Source: Candidatus Thermoplasmatota archaeon
Lineage (GTDB): Archaea > Thermoplasmatota > Thermoplasmata > UBA10834
Direction: 5' to 3'
DNA length: 47,769 nucleotides
Assembly: GCA_018814355.1 (NCBI GenBank)
Contig: JAHIZT010000081.1
Span: 1 to 47,769 of the forward strand
In this document: in pieces, positions 34,173-42,482 of the stretch
How positions within the stretch are numbered: position 1 is the first letter of the stretch
Layout of the letters: each line of letters opens with the position of its first letter
The notes under the pieces: model-generated
What the model saw: only the letters and a program-made list of their open reading frames with translations
What the model was told of the DNA's origin: nothing
Databases searched by the model: none
Translations under genes and position numbers: made by a program

Positions 34173-35240
34173 TCAGAACTCGTACTTCCTGTAAGAGCCC
34201 TGGCACGGATTGCCTTTGCACACCCAAACGACCTTCTCGGTCAGGTTGAATACGATTGAGAAGATCGACATCGTCTGGTCCTCAGGGTCGAGCGCCGGAT
34301 CGGGGTGCCTGCAGATCGATTCGGGGTACCCCACATGGTCCGAGAGCACCCTCTTGAAGACCTCCAGGTCGAGCTTCCCCAGCTCCTTCTTGAATAGCTT
34401 CTTGGCCCTGTTGTATCGCACTATGGACGAGAACCTCGTGTGCATGTTCTCCTCGAACTTCCACATCTTCGGGGAGAGGTAGTGGTTGGTGTGAACGAGC
34501 CAGCCGTCTTCCGCGTACAGGGCATCGAAGGTGGTCGCCGACCCCTCCATGCTGTATATCTCGCCGTTCGAGTCGGAGACGATGTTGTTGTAGCTGTGGC
34601 CCCTCTCCTCAGGCATCGATGCCGTGAGCGCTTGGTAGATGCCATTCTCTTTCAGGATCTTGCGCACCGGCAGAGCCTTGGGTATGCCCACGCGCGTATC
34701 GTTCGGGACCAGGGCGTTCCCGGTCACGCTGACCCCAGCTGCGTTGAGGCCCTCGGTAGGCCAGATGCCGCCGTAGTTCATGCCTATGTATCCCGGCTCG
34801 TCGGTGGGTTTGATCTTGGCGACGCATATTTCATCGATCTGGTGTGGGGACACGTCCTCATTGTGCGCGACATAGACGCAATCGTCCTTGGTCCAGCTGG
34901 CGTTCGCGGCAAGGTCGGTGCATGCCTTTCCCCTGCCTCCGGGGAAGTCGCACGTCATGGCGTAGACCAAATCGAACCTTAGGCCCGATCCCTCCGCGTA
35001 TCCCTCCAGCTCCTCGATGAAGCCAGGATACCACTTCCTGCTCATGGGAAGGCTTCGCTTTGAGTACGCAATGGCCTTCTTCATGTCGAAGCCAGGAGTG
35101 GATACCGCGCTCTCTCTGAACCGCTTCGCCATTCTTGCTGCCTGGTCCCTGCACTGCTTTCCAATCGAGACGCCTATCTGGTAGTGGCTCCCTGAAGCAG
35201 AGACCAACCTGAATTCACTGGAACCGTCCTTTTTCGGCAA
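34173..35240 (-). CDS. C45-type Ntn hydrolase (acyltransferase/amidohydrolase-like)
   Basis: A 355-residue protein resembling the C45 (isopenicillin-N acyltransferase-like) Ntn hydrolases. Family features are a probable nucleophile cysteine in GKACTDLAANA, a following YVAHNED, MNYGGIWPTEGLNAAGVSVTGN, and a conserved core (SYNNIVSDSNGEIYSMEGSA). In the family the chain is cleaved before the cysteine to activate it, giving N-terminal propeptide and catalytic parts. The N-terminal 110 residues or so would be the propeptide. Substrates are acyl-peptides or amides, unknown here. The TTG start at 35240 follows GGGGGAT. The next gene on the right is divergent. Confidence 0.78.
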   Translation of the reverse strand: MPKKDGSSEFRLVSASGSHYQIGVSIGKQCRDQAARMAKRFRESAVSTPGFDMKKAIAYSKRSLPMSRKWYPGFIEELEGYAEGSGLRFDLVYAMTCDFPGGRGKACTDLAANASWTKDDCVYVAHNEDVSPHQIDEICVAKIKPTDEPGYIGMNYGGIWPTEGLNAAGVSVTGNALVPNDTRVGIPKALPVRKILKENGIYQALTASMPEERGHSYNNIVSDSNGEIYSMEGSATTFDALYAEDGWLVHTNHYLSPKMWKFEENMHTRFSSIVRYNRAKKLFKKELGKLDLEVFKRVLSDHVGYPESICRHPDPALDPEDQTMSIFSIVFNLTEKVVWVCKGNPCQGSYRKYEF

Positions 35241-35328
35241 TGATTATCCCCCTGACTTTGACCGAGGGCATCTGGAAGAAGCTAGAACATCAAAAGCCTG
35301 CCGATTGGATTACAGGGATTGGTCAACA

Positions 35329-35340
35329 AGGTTTATCAAT
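35329..35340 (+). promoter_or_regulatory. TATA region of the zinc-ribbon gene
   Basis: AGGTTTATCAAT is centred about 28 nt before ATG 35363, the leaderless spacing. It lies within the divergent interval to the C45 gene. Confidence 0.45.
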
Positions 35341-35362
35341 CGGTTCGCCAGTCCACGGGACC

Positions 35363-35554
35363 ATGCCTAAAGTGGAGCTCGAGTACAAGTGCAAAAAGTG
35401 CAAGAAAGAATACCCAGCGACGGTCAACTACGCCGGCAAGATAGATGATCTTGACCTCGATGAGAACCAGTCTAGGTGCCCATTCTGCGGCGAGTGGAAC
35501 TGCGCGGACCCGATCTCGATCCAACAGGCGATCACGGACGCGAAGAAGAAGTAG
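35363..35554 (+). CDS. Small zinc-ribbon protein
   Basis: A 63-residue protein with two Cys-pairs, YKCKKCKKEY near the N-terminus and RCPFCGEWNC near residue 40, that would fold as one zinc ribbon. A charged linker separates them and the C-terminus is lysine-rich. I do not recognise a named family. ATG 35363 is chosen because a TATA-like box sits 28 nt upstream and the longer in-frame alternative lacks family character. The 300 nt after it to 35855 contain the oppA promoter and no further gene I can support. Confidence 0.7.
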   Translation: MPKVELEYKCKKCKKEYPATVNYAGKIDDLDLDENQSRCPFCGEWNCADPISIQQAITDAKKK

Positions 35555-35751
35555 CGGCAATCACTGATAGTCCGTCGAATCATGGCGCAGTCTGACGATT
35601 CTTCTCCGATGAAAAGGATTCCAACGGAGCGCGTCCATCGAGACGCACAGTCATCAAAGGCCAGATTCGTGGATGGATGCCCAAGTTTTCGCTGCGGAAA
35701 CGACCGTGCTAACGCTTGAGCCAGACATCTCTCGGTTTTCCGATTTGCGGA

Positions 35752-35763
35752 AACCATATATAC
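35752..35763 (+). promoter_or_regulatory. Promoter of the peptide-transport operon
   Basis: ACCATATATACT is a clear TATA box predicting a start near 35788 and a leader of about 70 nt. The leader ends in AAGGAGGA (35840-35847), the strongest ribosome-binding site in this part of the window, nine bases before ATG 35856. Confidence 0.55.
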
Positions 35764-35855
35764 TATTGAAGACTGTCTCTAGTCGAATTGGGTCTGTTGA
35801 GGGGATTTTCTAACGGACCGAGACATGAGACATTAATACAAGGAGGACATGCCTA

Positions 35856-38429
35856 ATGGAAGCTAGTAAAGAAGGCGAGATGCCTAGTGAGCCAGCTCCG
35901 GAGACACTTCCTACCGAGATCAAGGAGGAGGGGCCCAAGAAGACGAAGCTCCTCGCAGTGATCATCGTGGTGATAGTCGTTATCGCCGCAATCGCTGCAG
36001 CTTTTGGCCTTGGTCTCATCGGAGGGAAGAAGGAGGAGACAAACTTGGCTCCGACTGCCGGAGCGAGAGCCTTGACCAGCACCACGATACCAATAGGTGG
36101 TACGGTCAAGTTCGAGTCCCTAGCGACTGACCCTGACGGCACGATTGCCAAGTACTGGTGGTACTTCGGTGACGGCACGAATGTCAGCGGTGACGCCGCA
36201 GCGGCGAAGAACGTGAGCCACACATACGCTTATGGTGGACACTACTGGGTATACCACATTGCGACTGACGACAAAGGGCTCAATGGAAGCAACGAGGCAG
36301 CGATGGTCGGTGTCGACGTCCTGCTCTACATCATACCACCTGACCCCACCAACACGACTGCACCATTCGCGTTCTTGACATCTAATGTAGATGTCATCGA
36401 CCAGAACACAACGGTCAATTTCAACATGACCAGCTCGGCCGGCGTGAACTATACCGTAGCCGATGACCTGTGGGAAGAAGGCTATGACCGCCTGACGGGA
36501 ACGACCCTAGACTATGGTGTCGGAACCGCAGCCGTGTCAGTTGCTCCAGCGGAGTACATGACCGGATCGCACAAGTATACCCAGAGCGGACACTTTGCTG
36601 CGAAGTTCGTCGCAACCGCCTGGAATGAGAACTCAACGACCGTCATGAGGACGATCCACGTGCTGACCCCGAAGGCGACGTTCACCGGCGTGATCAAGAA
36701 CCCGAATGCGTTCATCATGGTCACGATTGGTGAGCCTGACTACCTCGACCCGGCAGTAGACTACGAGACGGCCGGCGGCGAGGTCCTGCAGAACTGCTAC
36801 GAGTCACTTGTGTGGTACAGCGGTACGAGCGCTTCGACTCTGGTGCCGCAACTGGCGACCAAGGTCCCGACAGTGGGTGACGGTATCACAGCTGACGGAT
36901 TGTACTACAACTTCACCCTCAGGACCGGCGTGAAGTTCCACAACAACCAGACCATGACCGCAGACGATGTCGTGTACTCCGTCCAGAGGGTAGTGAGGAT
37001 ACACGACCCCGACGGACCTGCTTGGATGGTCGAGCAAGTGCTGACGGACGGCATGTCGGCATACATCGGTGACACGCGGGTCAACTGGACAGACAGCGTG
37101 ACGACCCACACGATTCCCGCATGGTTGCTTGCGACCGTCGGAGGCACTGACCCGTACTACATCATCACGGAACTTGACAACCAGAACGCTAGCGAGGCGG
37201 CGGTCAAGGCGATCGACCCGACACACGTGAGCTTCCGCCTGACACACGCCTATCCAGCGTTCTTGTACATCTGCGCATACACTGTGATGGACGTTGTCAG
37301 TAAGGTCTTCGTTGAGGCAAACGGCGGAGTTTCCAATGGGAACCACAACGATGTGATGGATGTCAAAGTGTGTGGAACAGGCCCGTACTACATGGAGAAG
37401 TGGGAGAAGGGCGTCAAGATCCACCTGGTTAGGTGGGACAGCTGGTGGAACAGCGCTAACCAGTCAGTCAAGCTGCAGGACGTGTACATCGTCAAGGCCA
37501 ACGACCAGAACACCAGGATACTGATGCTTCAGGCCGGAGATGCGGACTGCGCAGTCATACCGATGGACTTCGAGTCGCTGTTCAGCGACACTTCGAAGTT
37601 CACGGTCAAGAAGGGGCTGCCGACGTTCGACATAACCTTCGCGGGTTTCAACATGAACATCAACACGACCGCGGCGGCATTGTACGGTAGCACCGTGCCT
37701 GCTGACTTCTTCACGGACATCCATGTAAGGAGCGCCTTCGTGCACCTGCTGAACTACACGCAGTTCATCACGAACGTCCTGAAGGGCAACGCGATCCAAC
37801 CCAACGGGCCGATCCCGAAGGGCATGTTCGGCTACGACCCCTCGGTACCGGTGTACGACTACAACCTCACGGCTGCACAAACGGAGCTGACGGCTGCCAT
37901 CAACCCGGCGACTGGACGCAGCTGGTGGATCGACGGCTTCACGATCGCCTTCATGTTCAACTCGGGCAACGCCTACAGAGAGGCGGCCTGCACGTACATG
38001 AAGTCGGCATTGGAGTCCATGGGATCGCAGTTCCACGCGACAATAAACGCGCTGGACTGGCCTACATACCTGGCGAACCTTAGGAAGGCCCCGAGCCCGT
38101 TCCCGCTGTTCTACCTCGGGTGGGCACCAGACTACGCGGACCCCGACAACTACTGCAACCCGTTCCTCCTGACCGGCGGGACGTTCGCGTACAGGACCCA
38201 ATATTCCAACGCGACGATCGATGCGCTGGTGAAGAGTGCGAGCAGCGAGCTGAACTTGACCTTGAGGGCGCAGATGTACTCCGAGATCACGTGGTTGACG
38301 CACAACGACACGCCATACATATGGCTCTACCAGTCGAACAACTTCCACGTGGAGAGATCCTGGATCAAGGGTTACTACTACAACCCGATGTATTCAGGAT
38401 TCTACTACCCGTCGTTCAGCAAGGGTTAG
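35856..38429 (+). CDS. Peptide ABC transporter substrate-binding protein with N-terminal PKD domains
   Basis: An 857-residue membrane-anchored lipoprotein-like receptor. A short cytoplasmic tail precedes a signal anchor (residues 32-56). Residues 63-155 form a PKD domain (FESLATDPDGTIAKYWWYFGDG, then YAYGGHYWVYH), and a second Ig-like unit spans about 165-275. The remainder, from about 285, is a family-5 extracellular solute-binding domain (VTIGEPDYLDPA, then LRTGVKFHNNQTMTADDVVYS), as in OppA/DppA. Numerous N-glycosylation sequons support an extracellular location. It precedes dppBCDF and would deliver peptides to that permease. Fusion of PKD domains to a solute-binding protein is uncommon. 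Confidence 0.9.
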   Translation: MEASKEGEMPSEPAPETLPTEIKEEGPKKTKLLAVIIVVIVVIAAIAAAFGLGLIGGKKEETNLAPTAGARALTSTTIPIGGTVKFESLATDPDGTIAKYWWYFGDGTNVSGDAAAAKNVSHTYAYGGHYWVYHIATDDKGLNGSNEAAMVGVDVLLYIIPPDPTNTTAPFAFLTSNVDVIDQNTTVNFNMTSSAGVNYTVADDLWEEGYDRLTGTTLDYGVGTAAVSVAPAEYMTGSHKYTQSGHFAAKFVATAWNENSTTVMRTIHVLTPKATFTGVIKNPNAFIMVTIGEPDYLDPAVDYETAGGEVLQNCYESLVWYSGTSASTLVPQLATKVPTVGDGITADGLYYNFTLRTGVKFHNNQTMTADDVVYSVQRVVRIHDPDGPAWMVEQVLTDGMSAYIGDTRVNWTDSVTTHTIPAWLLATVGGTDPYYIITELDNQNASEAAVKAIDPTHVSFRLTHAYPAFLYICAYTVMDVVSKVFVEANGGVSNGNHNDVMDVKVCGTGPYYMEKWEKGVKIHLVRWDSWWNSANQSVKLQDVYIVKANDQNTRILMLQAGDADCAVIPMDFESLFSDTSKFTVKKGLPTFDITFAGFNMNINTTAAALYGSTVPADFFTDIHVRSAFVHLLNYTQFITNVLKGNAIQPNGPIPKGMFGYDPSVPVYDYNLTAAQTELTAAINPATGRSWWIDGFTIAFMFNSGNAYREAACTYMKSALESMGSQFHATINALDWPTYLANLRKAPSPFPLFYLGWAPDYADPDNYCNPFLLTGGTFAYRTQYSNATIDALVKSASSELNLTLRAQMYSEITWLTHNDTPYIWLYQSNNFHVERSWIKGYYYNPMYSGFYYPSFSKG

Positions 38430-38623
38430 TGAATCTGTAGAACGCCGCAAACCCTTTCGCGAAACCTCTTACATTTCTCATATTTCACACGGGAGCGGAC
38501 GCTTTTTAGCCATTGGTAGAGTCGACTGACGCACCCTGTGACGGAGTACGCTGTTATGATTCAAGGGAAAACCTAGAAATAGAGTCAATCGGGTATGGTG
38601 GAACTGTCTCAGGGTGATGGTTC

Positions 38624-39640
38624 CTGCAACTGTGGACATACATCTTCAGGCGGCTCCTATTGCTCATACCGGTTCTCCTAGGTGTGTCCATACTCACATT
38701 CGTGATCATGCGTGCGGCGGGCGACCCGGTCACAGCCTACCTGCAGAACCCCGAAAAGGCTACCGAGGCACAGATACGTCTGATCGAACAGAAGTATCAC
38801 CTTAACGAGCCGGAGTACATACAATACTGGTATTGGTTGAATGGGGTCCTGCATGGCGACATGGGCTACAGCCGCATGGCTGGTTTACCCGTGACGCAAG
38901 CGATTGCTTTGAAGTTCCCTGCCACTTTCGAGTTAGCGCTGATCTCTGTGTTCTTCGCTGTGGTTGCGGGCATAGGGTTGGGCACGAGATCCGCGGTGAA
39001 GGCGAATTCGGCATTCGATCAAACGACCAGGGTGACTTCCCTTGTGGCCGTTTCGATCCCGGTCTTCTGGCTAGGGTTGATCCTCCTGATGATATTCTAC
39101 AGAGGATTGGGGTGGCTGCCCGGTCCTACCGGTCGCCTAGGCACGACACAGGAGCTTCACGTGGTGACAGGGTTCTTTCTAATCGATTCCATCCTCAGCG
39201 GCAAGCTTAGTCTGTTCGTCGATGTTGTCGAACACCTGGCATTGCCGTCCATCACGCTCGCCTTTGCGTCTACAGCACTCATCGTGCGCATGATGCGCTC
39301 AAGCATGCTCGAGGTGCTCGGGGCGGAGTATGTCAGGACTGCCAGGGCCAAAGGGCTACCTGAGAAAGTCGTCATCAATAGGCACGCGCGCAGGAACGCG
39401 CTCATACCGACGGTCACAGTTGTCGGCCTCAGCTTCGGTGGGCTCTTAGGCGGGGCCGTCCTCACTGAGACGGTCTTCAACTGGCCTGGACTTGGACAGT
39501 GGTCCGCTCAGGCTGCTCTGAACCTCGACACCGCAGGCATCATGGGATTCACCTTACTCACGGCGTTGATCTACGTCCTGTCGAACCTCGTAGTGGACAT
39601 CATCTACGCTTACCTCGATCCACGCGTAAGGCTTGGCTGA
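38624..39640 (+). CDS. dppB: Peptide ABC transporter permease DppB/OppB, probable CTG start
   Basis: A 338-residue permease with roughly six spans. The EAA loop that docks on the ATPase is EVLGAEYVRTARAKGLPEKVV. The family start, LWTYIFRRLLLLIPVLLGVS in form, is encoded from 38624 on, but the first ATG/GTG/TTG in frame is TTG 38660, which would remove part of the first membrane helix. CTG 38624 lies five bases after GGTGAT (38613-38618), so a CTG start is likely. A one-base indel near ATG 38617 is the alternative. The gap to oppA is 194 nt. Confidence 0.85.
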   Translation: MQLWTYIFRRLLLLIPVLLGVSILTFVIMRAAGDPVTAYLQNPEKATEAQIRLIEQKYHLNEPEYIQYWYWLNGVLHGDMGYSRMAGLPVTQAIALKFPATFELALISVFFAVVAGIGLGTRSAVKANSAFDQTTRVTSLVAVSIPVFWLGLILLMIFYRGLGWLPGPTGRLGTTQELHVVTGFFLIDSILSGKLSLFVDVVEHLALPSITLAFASTALIVRMMRSSMLEVLGAEYVRTARAKGLPEKVVINRHARRNALIPTVTVVGLSFGGLLGGAVLTETVFNWPGLGQWSAQAALNLDTAGIMGFTLLTALIYVLSNLVVDIIYAYLDPRVRLG

Positions 39641-39661
39641 AGAACTCAAAAGGTATGGTCA

Positions 39662-40651
39662 ATGACTTCGAAACAAACGAGCGGGACCACGAAAAAAGGG
39701 GCGACAGCACCAGCCAAGGCGGCCAAAGCCAAGTCCAAGAAGGGAGGGGTCGTAGACGACCTCAAGATGGCGCTCAAGCCGCACATAAGGGAGTGGAAGT
39801 TCGACCTGCACCTGATGTCCAAGAGCCTCACCTCGATAGTTGGCATGGTGCTCCTGGTCATTCTGGTGATGCTGGCAGCTGCACCGTTCCTGTTCATGCC
39901 ACCGCAAGGACAAGGAGACCCGTTCGAGATACCAATCGACCTGACGAAGCGCGACCCGTTGCCACCAGGGACCCCAGGCTATCCACTCGGGAGCATGGTA
40001 GATGGCAGGTCGGTACTCTACGGCATTGTCTGGGGCGCGAGGACATCGATGGCCTTCGCAATACAGGTCGTCCTTGTGGGAGCCGCTATAGGATTGGTCC
40101 TGGGCCTTGTATCAGGATACAAGGGCGGTATCCTCGACGAGCTTGTCATGAGGTTCACGGACATCTTCCTCTCGATACCCGGGCTCATACTCGTGATGGC
40201 AATAGCAGCCGTCCTGGGAAGGAACCTGAACGCCACCAAGCTGGCACTGATGGCGGTCTGGTGGTCAGGGTATACTAGACTGATCAGGGGACAGGTGCTG
40301 TCCGTTAGGGAGAACACCTACATCGACGCTGCCAGGGCCTCGGGCTCGGGCGAGTTGAAAATCATGTTCAGGCACGTGTTGCCGAACTCGTGGGCCCCGA
40401 TGGTAGTTGCGGCCACGATGGACATGGGGACCGTGGTGCTGGTCATGGCTGGCCTGAGCTACCTCGGACTCGGAGCACCTCACGGATACGCCGAGTGGGG
40501 CATGATGATCAACGACGGCCAACAGAGGTTCGTTTACGGCGACTGGTGGATGATCGTGTTCCCCGGACTCGCGATACTGATGTTCGTGCTTGCGTTCAAT
40601 CTAATGGGGGACGGGCTGCGCGATGTGCTCGACCCGAAGATGAGGAGGTGA
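39662..40651 (+). CDS. dppC: Peptide ABC transporter permease DppC/OppC
   Basis: A 329-residue permease of the DppC type with about six spans. The conserved cytoplasmic loop reads SVRENTYIDAARASGSGELKIMFRHVLPN, as in the family. The N-terminus has an unusual Lys/Ala-rich stretch (KKGATAPAKAAKAKSKKGG) before the first span. It forms the translocation pore with DppB. It starts 21 bases after dppB and ends four bases before dppD, in one operon. Confidence 0.93.
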   Translation: MTSKQTSGTTKKGATAPAKAAKAKSKKGGVVDDLKMALKPHIREWKFDLHLMSKSLTSIVGMVLLVILVMLAAAPFLFMPPQGQGDPFEIPIDLTKRDPLPPGTPGYPLGSMVDGRSVLYGIVWGARTSMAFAIQVVLVGAAIGLVLGLVSGYKGGILDELVMRFTDIFLSIPGLILVMAIAAVLGRNLNATKLALMAVWWSGYTRLIRGQVLSVRENTYIDAARASGSGELKIMFRHVLPNSWAPMVVAATMDMGTVVLVMAGLSYLGLGAPHGYAEWGMMINDGQQRFVYGDWWMIVFPGLAILMFVLAFNLMGDGLRDVLDPKMRR

Positions 40652-40655
40652 TCTC

Positions 40656-42482
40656 GTGGCCGACAACGAGGACAACATTCTTGTGGAGATCAGCAACCTC
40701 GTTATCAACTTCTACACTTACCAGGGCATAGTCCGGGCAATAGAGGGAGTGGACCTGGTAATACGCAAGGGTGAAACGCTCGGGCTGGTGGGAGAGACCG
40801 GCTGCGGCAAGAGCGTCACCGCGAGCGCCATCATGAAGCTCATCCTGAGCCCACCAGGAAAGGTCGAGGGAGGACACGTCTACTTCATGGAGCCACCAGA
40901 TGTGCGCGCCCGGAGAATCCAGTTCGAAGCGGACGCGCAGCGGTGGTACGAAAGACTCCCTGAGAGCGAGAGGAAGAAGCTCGTTGCTACTTACGGGTTC
41001 AGATGGACCGGATTCGTGAAGCGTCCAAAACCGGTGACCAAGTCCGCGGTGGAGAAGACCGTCCCGCCGGAAAGGGTACCTCCACGATTGGTGGATCGAT
41101 ACCTCGCGACCAAGCTTCCTTCGATCCCCAAGGATGATAAATCGTCGCAGGACGCCGTCAAACGGAGCTACGACATGCTCACGAAGTCCATCCAGTACAT
41201 GCAGAAGATCAGGGGCAAGTTCATCTCGATGATATTCCAGGAGCCCACCAGTGCCCTTAACCCTGTGTTCACTGCTGGCGATCAGATTGCCGAGGTTATT
41301 CTGCTCCACAGAAAGGGCGATATGGCCGCGCGGGCCGCCAAGAGGATCGCGGATGAGCTGAAACCTTTCAAGAAGCCGACCAAGCAGCGCATGGATGACG
41401 CGCGCCAGTGGTACTCGGGATTGTCGGACCTGGAGCGAAAGAGAATGGTCGCTGCCTACAGATCTTGGTTCTCGCGCTTCAGGAAGAGGGGGAATCCCTT
41501 GACTCTGGCTCAGATCCGGAAGACCGTGGCTCCCGGGGAAGCCCCCGCGAGCCTCATAGCAGCGTTCATGAGGAAGAAGAGGCGGAGGCCAATGATGCTT
41601 ACCTCGCGAATCCAAGTGAGAGTAGAGCCCTCGAAATCCTCATACAAGACGATTAGCAGATGCTCTATGTGCAACGCCAAAGTGGAAGAATCGGACGAGT
41701 GGTGCGACAGCTGTGGCAGCAGATTCTACGGACCGATATCCTGGTTCTTGAGACTTACCGCATTGAAGACGAACCAGAAGATGCTTCAGTTCATCGTCAA
41801 GAAGCCGGAGTCTAAGGAATTCTTCTCAGCGAAAATCCCATTACTGAATCGATATCGCAAGGACCTCTACGAGGAAGCTCTCAAGGAAGCCGTCAGGATG
41901 CTTGAGGTAGTGAGAATCCCGGACCCAAAAGGTATCGCTCGCAGGTATCCCTTCGAGCTCAGCGGGGGGATGCAGCAGAGGGTCATGATAGCCATCGCCC
42001 TTGCGTGCAACCCGAAGCTGCTCATAGCCGATGAGCCCACGACCGCACTCGATGTCACGATCCAGGGGCAGATTCTCAAACTGATGAGAGACCTCAAGCA
42101 AGCCTACGGCGGCTCGATCCTGCTGATAACGCACAACCTAGGCGTGGTTGCGGAGATGTGCGACCGCGTTGGGGTGATGTATGCCGGGTCGATGGCCGAG
42201 ATCGGAGTGTCCAGGGACATATTCAAGAAGCCCCTCCACCCGTACACGCAGGGACTGATGAAGGCCGTCCCCTCGATCCAGATGGAATCGGAGAGGCTGT
42301 ACACCATCAGAGGTTCGGTCCCCAACCTAATCTACCCGCCAAGCGGGTGCAGGTTCCACCCGAGATGCGACTACGCCAGGAAGTACTGCGAAAAGGTTAA
42401 GCCCGATCTGATCGAGATAGAACCGGGACACAAGGTTTCATGTCACATGGTGGCGAAGGCGGAGGGGTATGTTCGAGAATAA
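40656..42482 (+). CDS. dppD: Peptide ABC transporter ATPase DppD with two inserted repeat modules and a zinc ribbon
   Basis: A 608-residue ABC ATPase, against about 330 for normal DppD. Core motifs are Walker A GETGCGKS (46-53), Q-loop IFQEPTSALNPVF (193-205), signature LSGGMQQRV and Walker B LLIADEPTTALD. Residues 93-153 and 248-308 are two ungapped related modules (23 of 61 identical), inserted on either side of the Q-loop. A zinc ribbon (CSMC at 336-339, CDSC at 350-353) follows. The C-terminal oligo-HPY region (GCRFHPRC) is normal. GTG 40656 follows GGTGATCTC. The stop lies within the start of dppF (14-base overlap). Confidence 0.92.
   Translation: MADNEDNILVEISNLVINFYTYQGIVRAIEGVDLVIRKGETLGLVGETGCGKSVTASAIMKLILSPPGKVEGGHVYFMEPPDVRARRIQFEADAQRWYERLPESERKKLVATYGFRWTGFVKRPKPVTKSAVEKTVPPERVPPRLVDRYLATKLPSIPKDDKSSQDAVKRSYDMLTKSIQYMQKIRGKFISMIFQEPTSALNPVFTAGDQIAEVILLHRKGDMAARAAKRIADELKPFKKPTKQRMDDARQWYSGLSDLERKRMVAAYRSWFSRFRKRGNPLTLAQIRKTVAPGEAPASLIAAFMRKKRRRPMMLTSRIQVRVEPSKSSYKTISRCSMCNAKVEESDEWCDSCGSRFYGPISWFLRLTALKTNQKMLQFIVKKPESKEFFSAKIPLLNRYRKDLYEEALKEAVRMLEVVRIPDPKGIARRYPFELSGGMQQRVMIAIALACNPKLLIADEPTTALDVTIQGQILKLMRDLKQAYGGSILLITHNLGVVAEMCDRVGVMYAGSMAEIGVSRDIFKKPLHPYTQGLMKAVPSIQMESERLYTIRGSVPNLIYPPSGCRFHPRCDYARKYCEKVKPDLIEIEPGHKVSCHMVAKAEGYVRE

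Noticed and set aside
37464-38348. A 294-codon minus-strand reading frame inside oppA
   Set aside because: Rich in Arg/Val with no motifs, antisense to a clear solute-binding domain. Such long antisense frames are common in GC-rich genes.
38453-38466. TTTCGCGAAA palindrome after oppA as a terminator
   Set aside because: Only five pairs, no loop and no T tract directly after it; it could be chance.
40596-41615. A 339-codon minus-strand reading frame across dppC/dppD
   Set aside because: Entirely opposite the DppD repeat region, with no recognisable domain. The sense strand has all ABC motifs.
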